From assembly GCA_958299035.1 (NCBI GenBank), contig CATQJL010000305.1, forward strand, positions 32,501,733-32,565,732: 64,000 nucleotides of DNA, written 5' to 3'. Source of the stretch: Cylicocyclus nassatus (taxonomy: Eukaryota; Nematoda; Chromadorea; Rhabditida; Strongylidae). The position numbers and the translations under genes are program-made. Each line of letters begins with the position of its first letter. Position 1 is the first letter of the stretch. Below are positions 1 through 12,089 of the stretch, in pieces. The notes beneath the pieces were generated by a model. That model was not told where the DNA came from. It did not search any database and saw only the letters and a program-made list of their open reading frames with translations.

Positions 1-779
1 ACAAAGGTATGTCAATCGTCCTAAGCTCATAAAGCGTTGTTTTGTAGAGGATGATTGCAGCATTCTACCACATAAATTTTGAAATCAAAACTATGAGTAG
101 TTTCTTTGCAGCACTCATGCAAAGTTGACGCAAATATTTTTGGCGCACCCTGTACTTATTATTTTGTCCCGTTGTGGTTGTTCCCGATTTTGATTCTCAG
201 CAAAACGTGGTCAAGCTTGAAGGTTTTTCAAAAGCAGTCGTCATGCCCACGAAAATCGCATTTTTCCGAGATTCTGGAAAAAGCATCGAAAGCAAACTTT
301 GAAGGACTGTGGCATCTAATTGGATTAAGAAAAATACTATAGACGCTTTTGGGAATTTTAGCATGACTAAACACCCATCCACAGCGAAAAGAAGAAATTG
401 CAGTTGTGTAAAATCCTTCGTTTGAACTGTGGAAAAAATGTTATTTGGCCTTCTAACTCGCTCATCCTTGAACTTACAAACACTCTTTTTTGTCTGCCTG
501 AAAGCAAAGAGTTTGCCCTTTAAACTCATGTCATTTGATTTGCCGACGAGAAACCTGTTGGGAGTTTGGGAGTAGAAACCATTGCGCGCAAATCGAAGAA
601 ATTTCGGAAGAGATTTGAAGGAGAAAAAAACGATTCTAGAACAACCAGGGACTAGTATCTCATGACTTAGCTAGAAGTTCTTATAAAAAATTCTATTCTC
701 TATCAGGTGAGAACAGAAACTTCTCATTTCATTCAGTCCTTGCAAATTTATAACATTTTTTGTTGTGTCACAAGTGGAC
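1..779. other. no gene recognised
   Basis: AT-rich sequence. Two overlapping open frames on opposite strands (106-342 plus and 197-529 minus) match no family I recognise and look like chance. I see no repeat structure, splice pattern or RNA gene here. Confidence 0.5.
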
Positions 780-1180
780 CAACCTGTATATGCGCCGTTG
801 CCGTAATATTTCCTCCGTTAGAAATTCAGTGAAACGGAAATTTTTCTGTGTTTGTCAAAGTGATGCTGCGCCGTCCTCATATAGGTAGTTGTATACTACA
901 AACCTGTAGAAGTATAAACGTAAATCAGCTCTCTACAAGCTTTAGTTCTCGCGAAATTTGAATTTAGCTTGGGTCCCTGACTAGGCAAAGCTATAATTGA
1001 TATTTCTCGAGAACTAAAGATTGTAGAAAGCTAATTCACGTTTACTTTTACAAGTTTATAGTATACAACTACTTATGTGGGGACAGCACAGCATTACTTT
1101 AGCAAATGCATGAAAATTTCCGTTTTCTTGATCTCTAACAGGGAAAAAATGCGGCTACGGCGTATATAGTTGTTTTATGT
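780..1180. repeat. fold-back (inverted repeat) element
   Basis: The arm at about 780-957 is the imperfect reverse complement of about 1001-1180, with a spacer of about 43 bp. Both arms carry the same ordered blocks (GTATACAACTAC near the middle, CGTTTAC/GTAAACG flanks). The inner part resembles the fold-back at 22920-23115, which shares blocks such as AGAAGTATAAACG / AGAAGTATAACCG. The flank to the right also shares an identical 22 bp string (1337-1358) with 23597-23618. This is therefore a dispersed non-autonomous family. Superfamily and termini are not resolved. Confidence 0.7.
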
Positions 1181-1470
1181 GGATAGCTCTACGTGAGCAA
1201 ATTAGAATTTTTGTAGGATTTTTGTAAACTGAGTTACGATTTTCTCGATTTTTCGGGCAGCTGAATCTTTTTATTTTTGGCTCAAAACTCTAGGTGTATC
1301 AAAGCTGCTGTCAAAGCAAGTTCACCATCTTATAAAGCTTGCTTTGCTCTATCGAACGACTTTGCAACCTATTCAGAAATGAGAAGTGTATGATTTATTG
1401 CGGTTGAAATTCAAACGGGCATTAATTTCCGGACAACCTAATACATTACTGGTGAAATCCCCATAGGTCC

Positions 1471-1496
1471 AGATCTGCTTGGACGCCGCCTTTGAG
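1471..1496. repeat. single end of the AGGCAGCGTCC MITE family
   Basis: The string GCTTGGACGCCGCCTTTGAG (1477-1496) resembles the right terminal repeat of the MITEs at 15311, 59443, 60640 and 60980. No partner end is visible nearby, so this is probably a truncated copy. Confidence 0.35.
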
Positions 1497-1514
1497 TACC
1501 ACGCCGTCGTTTTG

Positions 1515-2330
1515 TAGGAGACGAAAGCCAGGAAGAAAGACTTGCGACAGGGCTATGATGGGCCCTCACCATTCGATGAGGAATTTCCAGCACGGAACCT
1601 AAAGGCGTTATGGCAAATGGTTTATTGTCCTCTATCTAACGTCCGTCTCGTCAAGTCGCATGAGTTATTATCACCTCGATAAGTATGCTACTTCTACGAT
1701 CTTTACTTTGAAGAATCGTCAGCATCACCAACTGCTTCTCCCTGAAACAGCAGCTGTGGAATTAGAACTGAATGCTTACTTTGAAAAGCAGGAAATATAC
1801 TATAATGGGAAGTTCCTTCATAAGCTTAGCAAATAGGATGCCAGTAGAAGAGGACCACATCGGGAAGTTAGAGTTAGTTATGAGTCCCGGAACGAAAACG
1901 GCAGCTTTATCGCTAGGCTTCTCACCGCTTCACGACTTTTTTAGTTTTGATCTTCATGAAGAAAGGATAACGAGGGTGGACATTGAAATCTCTTGATAGA
2001 ACGACTACACTTGCAGCGGTAAGCTTGGGCTGATGTCTCAGCAGCCCATCTTTCTATGGTGACTCTGATTTACGGTCACAGACTGGAGAAGTTCATAATC
2101 AAGTTGGGACTGGCCCATCGAAGAGACGTAAAACTACTACCGGTAAGGACGGCGACCCTTCGGAAAAAGCGCCCTAAAGACTTTTGAGAAGAACTGAAAC
2201 GCTCGAGACCACCGAGAAAGTGCCTGGAAGAAGAAGATTCTCGGGGCAGGATCTCAGTGCAACCATTTCGAGCGACTGGAGCCAATGTCAAGACAGCAAA
2301 GTAATGCCGAAAAGACCTCTTCAACTTTAG
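1515..2330 (+). pseudogene. decayed RTE-type retrotransposon, apurinic endonuclease part
   Basis: Scattered conceptual translation in all plus frames matches the order of motifs in the RTE endonuclease encoded intact at 27558-28766 on the minus strand. A segment like the one following LQETKSRKK lies near 1530-1600. SHELLSPRL-like sequence lies near 1660-1690, an FxxxxGKF block standing for the VVGDFNA region near 1780-1830, and NENG followed by ARLLTASRLF near 1890-1950. Many stops and frameshifts make it non-functional. The reverse transcriptase part of what may be the same insertion is at 5180-5950, and the element at 3649-4639 lies between them. RTE elements copy themselves by target-primed reverse transcription; this copy cannot. 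Confidence 0.6.
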
Positions 2331-3648
2331 TGTGAGCCCCGACCAGCTTCCTTATAGGTAGAACCGCAGACATACGCAAAGAGCGCCCTGCTTTACGCTT
2401 CTTATTTCGCTTGCGCAAAAGCGCATTTCAACGTGAAAATGGAGTGAAATGAGACGTGCAAACTTCTAATATAGACTCAAGAAAATCCAAAGCATTAAGA
2501 AAACCTTCAACTTCTACTAGCATTCAGATTCCAGTCAGTCTCATTGGTGGTAGTATGACACTGCCAGTGACAGTTGAAAGAAGTAACAGAAAAAATCGAG
2601 AAGCACTTTCGAAACGTTTTCCTTTTGTGCTCAAATCCTAAAAAGTTCAAGCGCGAGAGTACAGTTGTAGAAGGAGAACCCAAATGGCTTACTGAAAAAC
2701 CTAGGAACATCTATACTTTGCAAAACTAGCGAATACATAGGCTTTTCTGTGATAAAAACCCTTACATTCAACGTGAAGAAATTACAGAGTAGAATAAAGT
2801 TTTTTCAAGGGGAAAGCAAAAAATTTTAGAAGCTGAAACAAAAAAGCGCAATGAAGGCAGGCACTGCGGGCGCGTCGGGACACCTATCGAAAGGTGGGGT
2901 ACACACTATACCAAGCGCCGCTGATAGCACTACTGAACGAAAACGGAACTTCGACTCCTTTCCACATAAGGGAACCAATCGTGAAGAGCTCCTAACAAAG
3001 TAAGCAGGTTGCCAAAGTCAAACTAGACTTCGTTTTGGAAGCAAATGGCAAAAGGAATATCGCACTCATGTTGAACATACCTACACCTGAACCTACCTAC
3101 ACCTGACTTCCCACATGCTCACCTCCAGTCTGGTGCATGGCATACATGCTCCAAAGTGTTCTTTCTCACAGCGCAAAGTTCAAAATCATGCTGAAATAAA
3201 CAAATGTCTTCACCAGCCCATTATAATAGCATTATATGTACAAAAAACGTATGTGCTGTAGTTATTCTCAATTTGATGGTTCCTAAACAATCACCAAACC
3301 AACTGGCTTGATTCGAAGCAAATCTCGAAGAGTTGGACTTTTCTGGTTTGGACTATTGGGGCGCTCAAAAATGTACAATTTAGTAAAAAAACCAGACTAA
3401 ACCAGCTTTCCTTCAATTTTGTAGCCGTCCATAGATCTTTAATAGATATTGCACTTCAATTTACGAGCCACTGTGTAGAGGTGTTAGGGGTAAGGTAAGA
3501 CTTTTAGTCAACGTTGTTTGCTATGTATGATCCGCTGCTGCACGTAAAGATGCAAATCTTGCCAGAAATGCGCTTTGTAACTGTGAGCTAGGATAGGGCT
3601 TGTTGGATTTTCTGCCGAAACTCTTGTCGTTTGCATAGTTCTGCACCT
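2331..3648. other. no gene recognised; probably RTE-derived filler
   Basis: The interval lies between the endonuclease relic and an inserted inverted-repeat element. It is expected to hold the linker of the RTE relic, but I cannot match it residue by residue. Short open frames (2456-2641 plus, 2507-2710 minus, 3508-3777 minus) show no recognisable domain. Confidence 0.4.
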
Positions 3649-4639
3649 GGGCCGGTAGTAATCTACCCTACTTGGCGGCATCAAAGATACCGCCAAGTTG
3701 GTACACACGGAAAGTTGCCAACTCCGGTGGCAGCTCGCGAACTCATCATAGGTTCTGATAATATCAAATAGCCTCACTCCGCAGTCCTATGCACATGAAA
3801 TTTTGGTGACGTTGATAGCCGCGCAAAAGATTCGCATCGCGCTCGTTCGAACCTGCATGCGTCAACTTCAACGCAGCCGCACTAACCATTCGACCACGTT
3901 CAATTTCTGGTGTATGCGGCAGCAATGATAGAAACGGTACTTAAGCGGCCCTTCTATGAGAGCATGATCAATACATTGCGTGATAGACGCTGACCTGGAA
4001 AAAGCAGCTGATTGATAAGAGCGAGCGAGAAACGAAATTGTTGCAAATGAGATTTTTAGCAATTGCAAAGTGAAAATTGCGTTTTTATGGTTTCATAATA
4101 TCACTAGATGTTTCTTGTGCATGCATATCATCAATTTGGAGAAGAAAAACCCATATAATGGCAAAAAATGATAGTTTTTCGATGGGAAGTAAATTTTTTG
4201 ATTCTTTTGCTGGCGTAAGTTGTGTGATATTGCCGCGCAGCGCAATTTCACAGATGCCGCCAGCAAGATGGCGCCACCTCGATGTGGTAGGGGCACATCG
4301 GGGTGGTGGCACCCTGATCTCTCAAATGAGCACGCTATTTCTCGTGCTCTCTGACCTGGCGGCATCCCTCAGCGCCAAAATTTCGACGAGATGCCGTTAG
4401 GTTAGCTCGCGAAGTTGCCGCCAGCGCTTCCTGCCTACCTCAATAATGGGGGCTTTCAAAATCTCCACTTGCCAAGGGAGGTTCTTTAGGGTCACAATGA
4501 CCTCCTCGACCAGGAAGATGTGGCGAAAAGGGTTTAGAGGGCATAGATTTGAGGTCAGTGTTCCCACCGACTTCATGTAAAGTTGACGGCGACCTGACGG
4601 CGAAATATGTCGCCAGGTCGGGGGGATTACTACCGGCCC
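3649..4639. mobile_element. 991 bp inverted-repeat DNA element inside RTE relic
   Basis: The left end GGGCCGGTAGTAATC (from 3649) is repeated exactly in reverse complement at the right end (to 4639), and similarity continues for roughly another 15 bp with mismatches. Several inner blocks of the type TTGGCGG/CCGCCA also pair, for example the hairpin at 3671-3697. No transposase is encoded. No convincing target-site duplication was found directly outside these limits. The ends resemble hAT-type CAGGGCC termini if extended by two bases, but this is weak. It splits the RTE relic, so it is probably younger than that relic. Confidence 0.65.
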
Positions 4640-5179
4640 TGATGTCATTATCTTGTTCTAATCAATTTTGGGCCTCTATCCCATTCCGTGATGAAGATAC
4701 TTCGGATTAAATATGCAATGTCAAACATCGTTTACGAAAAAAACGAAGACGTGTCGGGATAGTTCTACAGCTACCTTTTCCGCTCATCAGCGCCGTGCGT
4801 CATCCGTTGCCATTAGACAGGGCCGTGACGATTCTACTTGCTGAAGCGCTCACTGCAATTTAGATTATGATGACGTCCCCAGCTTCGAGACCAATTAATT
4901 GTTGAGCTTCTGCGAGCAAGAGGATATTGTCTACACGAGATTGTCACACCGCATCTAGCATTTCCGAGCAGTGAACATCTTAAAAATCTTTTTTAAAAGA
5001 ACAAAAGGGACTAGCTTCTTAATTATTATCCAATAGGACTGCTGAGCGTGTTGTGCAAATCTCTCGCAAAGATCACCCTCCCTTGCATATCAAGGATATG
5101 GATGAAATGTAGCCCCAAAAACAAGCTGGATTTTGCAAAGGATGCAGCTGCATGGACCACATCCGCAGTCTTTCGAGGT

Positions 5180-5950
5180 TTATAGAAGTCTGCCGGAAGT
5201 ACCCCTGCCTCTTGTTCTTCGCCAACTATGAAGAAACCTTCGGCAGCATCGACCAATGCCATTCTGTCTGCGTTTGTTGATCATGGAGTAGCAGCTTACG
5301 TGATGAGATCAGCAGAGTGCTATAAGGAATGCACAGCGACGGCGCAGGTAAGCGGGTAATCCCTTGGCCATTCCAGAAAGAGAATAAATTATTTGCACCA
5401 ATTGGCTCTTTCGCAGAAACTTTCACCGTGGCCTTGCAAGGAGTGACGAAGTTACTAGACTGGGACGAAAGAGGCATACGGGTTAAGAGGAATTTCTCCC
5501 GAACCTTCATTTTGTTAACAACAACATTTCTTCTCGAGTAATCAGAATAGACGCGAGTTTGAAGGGATAAAACTGAGTAGAGAAGAAAATGGGTTGAGGA
5601 TAAATTGGAAGATGACTCAGATCGTGAAGAACGTAGAAAGATGCGGAAGTGATTTTCCATGGAGACGTTTTCTTACATGTATCGTAGACGTTGCATGAAC
5701 ATGGAGGATCATTTGAGGAGAGCTCAGCAGGAGGAATAAAGAATTTGGCAGAGATGGCCTGAGGCCTTCAAATGATGTCCTATTGACCGAGGATTCTGAG
5801 CTTCGAAACAGTTGAGTTAGCCTTCTCCAGGCACTCTGTATGGCTATGACTGGAGTCGATACTTCGGCCGCATTAAAAGCTCCGCAGACCATTCACAAGG
5901 CGCTTGAAACAGTCTTCTGTGGCCGTTTTTATCAAGGAACCTAGTGAGAG
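5180..5950 (+). pseudogene. decayed RTE-type reverse transcriptase
   Basis: Plus-strand translation matches the RTE reverse transcriptase order with many breaks. A degraded motif A (FANYEETFGSID, where functional copies have FVDYEKAFDSVE) lies near 5220-5260. A CYKECTATAQ block lies near 5310-5340. An LDWDERGIRV block near 5455-5490 is shared with the RTE copy at 26504-26719 minus. GLRINWKMTQ lies near 5595-5620. The catalytic YADD/FADD core is not recognisable. Same orientation as the endonuclease relic at 1515-2330, so probably its 3' part. Confidence 0.7.
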
Positions 5951-6079
5951 GCTTAATCCACGTTACGTTATCAGCATTAACAATGTTAGTGGGTTCGCGA
6001 TCTGCAGTGTTATAGCGAACAGCTGGCGCCCCTGACGGGTAGTGGAACGTAAGCGGTAATTTGTATATGGTCACTTAGA

Positions 6080-9000
6080 TTGCCACCGCCCTTCGCTCCA
6101 CTTCGCTTTCCGACTACTCACTGCTTCTTTACCCTCTGCATCGCATACGGCCTACCAGAGCCCCATTATAAGAATAGACTGGCTTCGAAATCGACTCTTT
6201 TGGAGTCACCGCATCCTCACCATCGCGGAACGTGAGTAAGAAAATGCTTGGTTCAAGCATGTTGAGCAGTTGCTTTCTTTGAAAAAGTAAACAATTTTTT
6301 GAATCGATATAAAGACCTAACGAATTGTCATAAAAAGTAGTCTATCATCTGCGCAGATGTCGAAAACATGTGTGTGCAAAGTTCCGGATTAATTGATAGC
6401 GGCGCTCATTTATATCACATACCGTATAAGCTAAAAATCCTAAGTTTTATTTATATATAGATTCGGTCCAACCTAGTGGCACTGTTTTTGCTTACCCACC
6501 GGGTAACGGAATCCATTTGGTTGTTGAATAATACGATTACCGAAAATAATGGGACACAAGGAACACCTTGTTGGATTGCATACGGTAGAGAAGGAAGTCC
6601 CTATTCGTAACTTAGCGAAAACGTCGGTCACACTTAGAGAAGGACAGAGTACAGATAGACATTAAGAACATCTGAGGGAGTCCTTATCGCGGTCAGCCGC
6701 CGTTAGCCGTCGCTGGTCTATTTGGTGCGATTCCACAGTGGGCCTGAAAAGTGAAGATCGTGTATCTAGCAAAGCTTCGTCTAATGGAATTATTTGGCGT
6801 CTTGATAGCGAAAATTATATTTATTTCACAACTTCTATATAGTAACCTTAAAAAGTGTTGTTAAGTCAAAATCCCGGAATCGTGCGATACTTCGTACGAG
6901 GGTTACTTGGCACGCTGAACATGAATATCATATTAATTGTGAAGAATATCATATTAATTGTGAATGGCAGCGTCATTTTCTTAGGTTACGGTAAACACAC
7001 GATAGATGACTCAAAAACTCAAAAATTGTTCTAGGCTTTGCCACTTCCAAAAATGCTGACAAATATCATGCTCGATAAACTTTGGAATGTTTTGTTTTAA
7101 CATTTAAGAAAATTTGATTTTCGATCCACCTATCGGATACCTTAACTACTTTGATGACCATGTCAGCGTGCAACTCCTCTCCTGAGATAAAATTTTAGGC
7201 AAGATCATGACTTTGGCCGTTTACAGTAGTCCTATCGTGGCAACGCCAAAGCGGTTGACGGCTGCTCGCGGATGCTGGCGCGCTGTGAAAGCGTCCCGAA
7301 TATTTTGTTGCAAAGATACCCCCCCCCCCTTATAAACCACCAACGAAAGGGTAGGCGTGTTGTGAAACGGATACATTAGCTTAAAAAACCAATCGGATAC
7401 GACTTTTGCACCTGGAGCACGCGGCTGCAGCCGCCGCCATGCTTAGCAGAATGACGAAAGCTGTTACGTTCTCCAGGATCGAGATGAAGAATCCCAAATA
7501 GGTCCTTTTTTACCTCCGCAGAGTATTTAAATGAGTACTTATAATTTGCTCGTATGCGATTTTGGAAAGTTTTTATGTAATTCAAGTTTAGCGCTGCTTC
7601 AATCGACATTCCTGCAAAACAAGTGAAGTTTATGCGATACTATATTTGAAGTAAGTCTTGGTTTCTTAAAATGATAGCTTGTCAAAAATATTGGCAATCA
7701 TCTCGCCGCAAAATTTCCTCAATGGAGCTGCAAGAACATGGTACATGCCGAATTGTCAGAGGTTTGTACATTACAATAGCTTTCAATGCACACAAAAAGA
7801 AATTTTTGTAGCCATTTCTTCAGGGCATTTTTTCACTGATTTTTTAGAAAATCAGTATTGAGCCTTGGAAATGTTTTTTCGTGTCATAAAAGCACTGGCT
7901 CGGCAAATCTTTGAAACAAATGCGATATATATCTTAATGTAAATAAAGCGAAACCGCGACGTGTCCGACTGAAGTACTGCTGCTAACGATTACGCCTTTG
8001 TTACCGTAATTCTTCTGCCCACGCTCTATCGAACTCTTCCATGAGCAGCACGCACTGATATTGCTCTATGATACATGGTTTATTGTGGAATATCAACAAA
8101 GATACAATCGTTCAACGGGGCAAGCGCCGCGTAGTGCGATCACACACCTATGGGCGGGCGTTACAGTAGGCGTAGCGTGCAAGGACCATGCCGCGCACAC
8201 CTTCGCCGCCCTTGTTTTCATCGATGTGCTTGTGACTTTCTTCTTTTTTTTTCACTGGCGCTTTGTTAATTGTTGGTATTCCTGGTTCCTCTAGGCCTTG
8301 GGTCTGGTTTGTCGCCTCTCAGCGTTTCGTTACATGATTTTTTTTCTTTAGCAACCATAATCTTATAGTTTAGGTGTGAGCAGATAGCATCAGCGCAGTT
8401 GTTGAAATACATCATAGAACTGTGAGAACGGCGGATGTAATAGATATTTTTAGCCTTTTTCAATACAGTACAAAGAATAAGAGTATCGTATTGAACCTCA
8501 CATCTCCAAATACTGTGTTGATTCCAATAATGTAGAAATTTTCACGAAAAATATACCCATGAGGTGGATGCAGATTTATCCCCGTCGTTCTCACAGTTCT
8601 AAAAGTGAAACCATGCAACGTTAACATTTTTCTCGAAAGACTGTGCATCTTGTAGCATCTATCAATCGCGCAAAGTTGGTGATGATATCTGGAATGTCCT
8701 TGAGAAGTTCTTGAAAGGACTGAACAGAGGAAGCACAGAAAACTCAGGGCAGAACAGAAAAATCAAGCAAGAAAAGAAAAAGGAACGGATTGTAGGGTGC
8801 ATAAGAAAGAGATCATACGGGCTAATTAGCATGTGGAAAATGACAAGCCGCCTCCCTCATGCTACATAAACCTTGAGTGTAAGTGTAATGCTGTGTCACC
8901 GCTTGCTTGGTTCCGATATTTGAATAGGGTTTGTGTAATTTTGACTCCTTCGTAAGCATTGCGGAATAGCGCAGCGTCACTGTCGTGAGCGATTGATTTA

Positions 9001-9110
9001 GAGGTCACGGGTAGTTTCGAATAGAGCGAATGTTTGCACCACATAAAAACACATGTTTGCTCTATTTTTACAAATAAAGTCTTATAGATTAGAAAAATAT
9101 CGCAGAACAT
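6080..9110. other. no gene recognised
   Basis: About 3 kb without a supported gene. There is a short direct repeat in which GAATATCATATTAATTGTGA occurs twice in tandem at about 6921-6964, a C-homopolymer at 7321-7329, and a T-run near 8244. Short open frames (8061-8294 plus, 8266-8463 minus, 8862-9116 minus) show no family signature. Confidence 0.45.
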
Positions 9111-9119
9111 ATACATATG

Positions 9120-9496
9120 CTATAGAACAACTGTCATCCTGATTGCCGTTCCGTTAGCCACAGTTCCAAAGATTTCCGTACTCATACGGAAGAGAAGCAG
9201 TTGGTGAGCAGCCGAAAGGCAAAACACGGAAATTATGATGAAAACAACATAAATTGTAAATTGTCGTGAATTTAAGGCACGCGAAAAAAATAAAGAGCAA
9301 AGCAGTTGCAAAATGCAAGTTGCAGCAAAGTTAAAAAACAACAAATAAGACTGGAAAGTTTGCAAAACAATGCATTTAAACGAAAACTCACCTTAGTTTC
9401 TAAAGCGAAAAATAGAAGAGAAAATGTAGAGAGCTTCGGTGATTTGCCCTTATAGTTGTTGCGATCATAGGTGCGATAGTGTGAAAATTTTCTCAC
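9120..9496 (-). pseudogene. possible terminal exon(s) of a nematode 7TM receptor
   Basis: On the minus strand a strong donor (AAG|GTGAGT, exon end 9392) and an acceptor (TTTCCAG, exon start 9350) bound a 41 bp intron. The following exon reads two strongly hydrophobic stretches, YLLFFNFAATCILQLLCSLF and FTIYVVFIIISVFCLSAAHQ. They are separated by a short polar loop (SRALNSRQ), as in TM5/TM6 or TM6/TM7 of nematode serpentine receptors, and the frame ends at 9120. I cannot assign a receptor family. The upstream side is abutted by the repeat element at 9491-10106 and no TM1-4 exons were found, so it may be a truncated gene. A chance hydrophobic frame is the alternative. Confidence 0.3.
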
Positions 9497-10106
9497 CCCT
9501 CTTCACCCCTGAGCCGGAACCCAGGTGACCCCCTTCACCAAAATCCGAGAAAAAAAATCAACATTGAGGTAAGGTTAAGCAAAGGAGATATATGTACCTA
9601 AATTGTTTACGTTGGAATGGAGGAGTTTTTAATATAAAAAATTCATAACTTTTGTAGATGAACATCTTGTACGCCGCGACGGTCACAGTTGGAACAGTAT
9701 CGTCCTCCGCTTTCAGAAAATATATACTTTGTCTGGGGTCCGTTAAAATAGTGCCTGAGTGAAGGATGTCCTAGCGATTTCTGAAGATTTTCGAGTTTTT
9801 AACATAAAAAATTCATAGCTTTTGTAGATGAACGTCTTGTACGCCGTGATGGTCACAGTTGGAACCGTATTGTCTTCCGCCTTCAGAAAGCATTTAGCAT
9901 ATCTGAGATCCGTTCAAGAAATAGCGGTGAAGGGTGTGCCTATTTTTTTGGGAATTTTCGAGTTTTCAAAAAATCAATAAATTTTGTAGATGAACATCTT
10001 ATACGCCGTGATGGCCACCATTGGAACCGTCTCGTCCTCCGCTTTCAGAAGATATATACTTTGCTTGGGGTCCATTATAAAAAGTGTCGGTGAAGGGCGG
10101 GTGAGA
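9491..10106. repeat. element with inverted ends and three ~165 bp tandem units
   Basis: TCTCACCCCTCTTCACC at 9491-9507 is matched in reverse complement with one or two changes at 10089-10106. Between them a unit is repeated three times, with copies of the block TTTTGTAGATGAACATCTTG near 9650, 9818 and 9980 (period about 165 bp). Each is followed by an ACGCCGYGAYGGYCACMRTTGGAAC block. No protein is encoded. The layout (inverted ends plus internal tandem units) is like the fold-back element at 49215-51055, but the sequences are not clearly the same family. Confidence 0.6.
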
Positions 10107-10141
10107 CTTTCATAATGGGGGTGCTCAAGTACAGGCTTTTT

Positions 10142-10171
10142 TTACCATTTTTACCATTTTTACCATTTTAC
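10142..10171. repeat. short TTTTTACCA tandem repeat
   Basis: TTTACCATTTTTACCATTTT occurs in three or four imperfect tandem copies of about 10 bp directly before the 3' end of the minus-strand Helitron. Confidence 0.6.
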
Positions 10172-10305
10172 CAGGGCTTATCGGGCATCGCAGTGATTGC
10201 CTCGTAATTGCATTATACAACGCGCTTATTGTGAAAATTTTTGTTTATCATTTTGTTCTCTCATATTAACACTAAATGGCAAAAACACTGCTTTTTATAT
10301 TGGTA

Positions 10306-11465
10306 CTAGCTGGCTTACCCGGCTCCGCCGTATGTTCCGAATAGAAAATTCCATTTCTTAACCGATCCGGACCAAACTTGGCACACATACACTTCTCGGG
10401 CCCCGGCGGGTGTCACAGTCCACTTTTCGTTATCGATCGATGTCGATTTTATCGATTTTTTGCAAAATTTGAGCTACGGGGCTGGAATTTGGCAGAGGGG
10501 TGTAATCGAGCATGCTGATCACCCCCACGGGGATATTCGTAATTAGCATGTCGAATAAGCCATATGGACCGAGAACCAGCCGAATTTATAATTTTGACTT
10601 GCTAACACCTATCGTAACCACACGGGAAGACGTGCTGCGGAGAAAGTGTGATATCTGTAATCAGCATGTAAAGGGCCGGGCATACTTCACGCAATTTCAG
10701 TCGCGACGCGATTTGGCAATTCGCCAGAAGTTCGGATCCAACATTAGCAAACTGCACATGCATAGTGTGTATAACTTACGTAAACTGATGAAATGCCTAT
10801 CTTCTGTACATTTATAATGTGCTTACAATGAGTTATGGACACCTGGAATGCCAAATCGCGTCGCGTTTGAAATCGCTTGAAGTATGCCCGGCCCTTAAGA
10901 TAACCCTTATACATGAAGTTTGAGCAAGCTCTACCACAAAAAAATTTTGGGGCCCGGATAGCGCCAAACTAATATCGAACTCGTAATCAGCATGCTCGAT
11001 CACCTCCCTGTGCCATCCGAGCCCCGTAGCCCAACTTTGCAAAAAAAATCGACAAAATCGATAAAATGGACGACTTTAAAAACTAATATTGTAATCGTAA
11101 TCAGCATGCTCGATTACCCCACTGTGCAAACTCCCAGCACCATAGGTCAAACTTTGCAAAAAAATCGATAAAATCGATAAAATGGACGATTCAAAAACTA
11201 ATACTGTATTCGTAATCAGCATGCTCGATCACCCTGTGCCAACTCCCAACCCCGCAGTCGAACACTGCAAAAAATCGATAAATTTATATCGATCGATCAC
11301 GAAAAGTAGCCTATGACACCCGCCCCGCCCCGAAGTGTATGTGTGCCAAGTTTGGTCCGGATCGGTTCAAAAATGGAATTTTCTATTCGGAACATACGTA
11401 CAGACAGACAGACATACAGACATACAGACAGACAGACAAACAGACATTCAGCTTTATATATAAGA
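10306..11465 (-). mobile_element. non-autonomous Helitron (1160 bp)
   Basis: Read on the minus strand it starts with TCTTATATATAAAGC at 11465 and ends at 10306 in CTAG. The terminal CTAG is preceded by a GC-rich hairpin (CGGCGGAGCCGGGTAGGCCAG). An A precedes and a T follows, as expected for Helitron insertion between A and T. The same two ends flank the copy at 12090-12694. The interior holds repeated blocks of about 110 bp containing AAAATCGATAAAATCGAT and AATCAGCATGCTCGATYACC. It also has an embedded inverted repeat (about 10675-10725 against 10848-10900) and a CAGACAGACATACAGACA microsatellite near its 5' end. No protein coding. Helitrons move by rolling-circle replication using Rep/helicase supplied in trans. 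Confidence 0.85.
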
Positions 11466-11697
11466 TGCTTACAAGGGAAGCGTGTTTAGTCAAGGTGTCC
11501 TTTCCATATGTCACCTACACGACTTTGTAGAGCATTGAACGATGACTCTATACCCGTCTTCTTCATTAGCCAAGCGCCTCTGGAAGCGAGTTATGAGTTT
11601 TTTTATTTCGAAAAAATGAATGCACAACTGAGACAGAATTGTCCAGAATTTTTCAAATGGTCAGGCGATAATTATCAAAGCACCTTCATTCAATGAA

Positions 11698-12023
11698 TAT
11701 AGGGGCCTGCATGATCGCGAAAGTCTGACCTGCGCGGCGCAATGGCCGTACGCACGGACGCGAGAGTCGGACGTGCTTACGGCTATTGAGCCGCGCAGGT
11801 CCGATGTCCGTCCCACGACATCAGGTAGGTGCCAGACTTACCCTATTCAACAGGTTCATCAGATTCATCCCTCTGCTGTTGGTCAGTGTACTGATTTAAC
11901 CAATAGCGAATGAGTGAACCGGACGAACCGGTTGAACAGGATAAGTCTGGCACTTGCCTCAGTGACATCGGACGTGCGCGGTGCAATGGCCGTACGGACG
12001 TCGCGATCATGCAGGCTCCTATA
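11698..12023. mobile_element. palindromic MITE, 326 bp
   Basis: The left end TATAGGGGCCTGCATGATCG and the right end (reverse complement TATAGGAGCCTGCATGATCG) differ at one base. The pairing continues inward through GCGCGGYGCAATGGCCGTACG and through AAGTCTGGCAC blocks. Flanking or terminal TA is compatible with a Tc1/mariner-like TA target, but this cannot be separated from the repeat itself. Non-coding. It lies in the 624 bp between the two Helitrons. Confidence 0.75.
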
Positions 12024-12089
12024 CCTTCTACTTAACACCCTCGCACTCAGCACTGCTCTACTTGAGAGCATTTAAGATTGCAGCTATTA

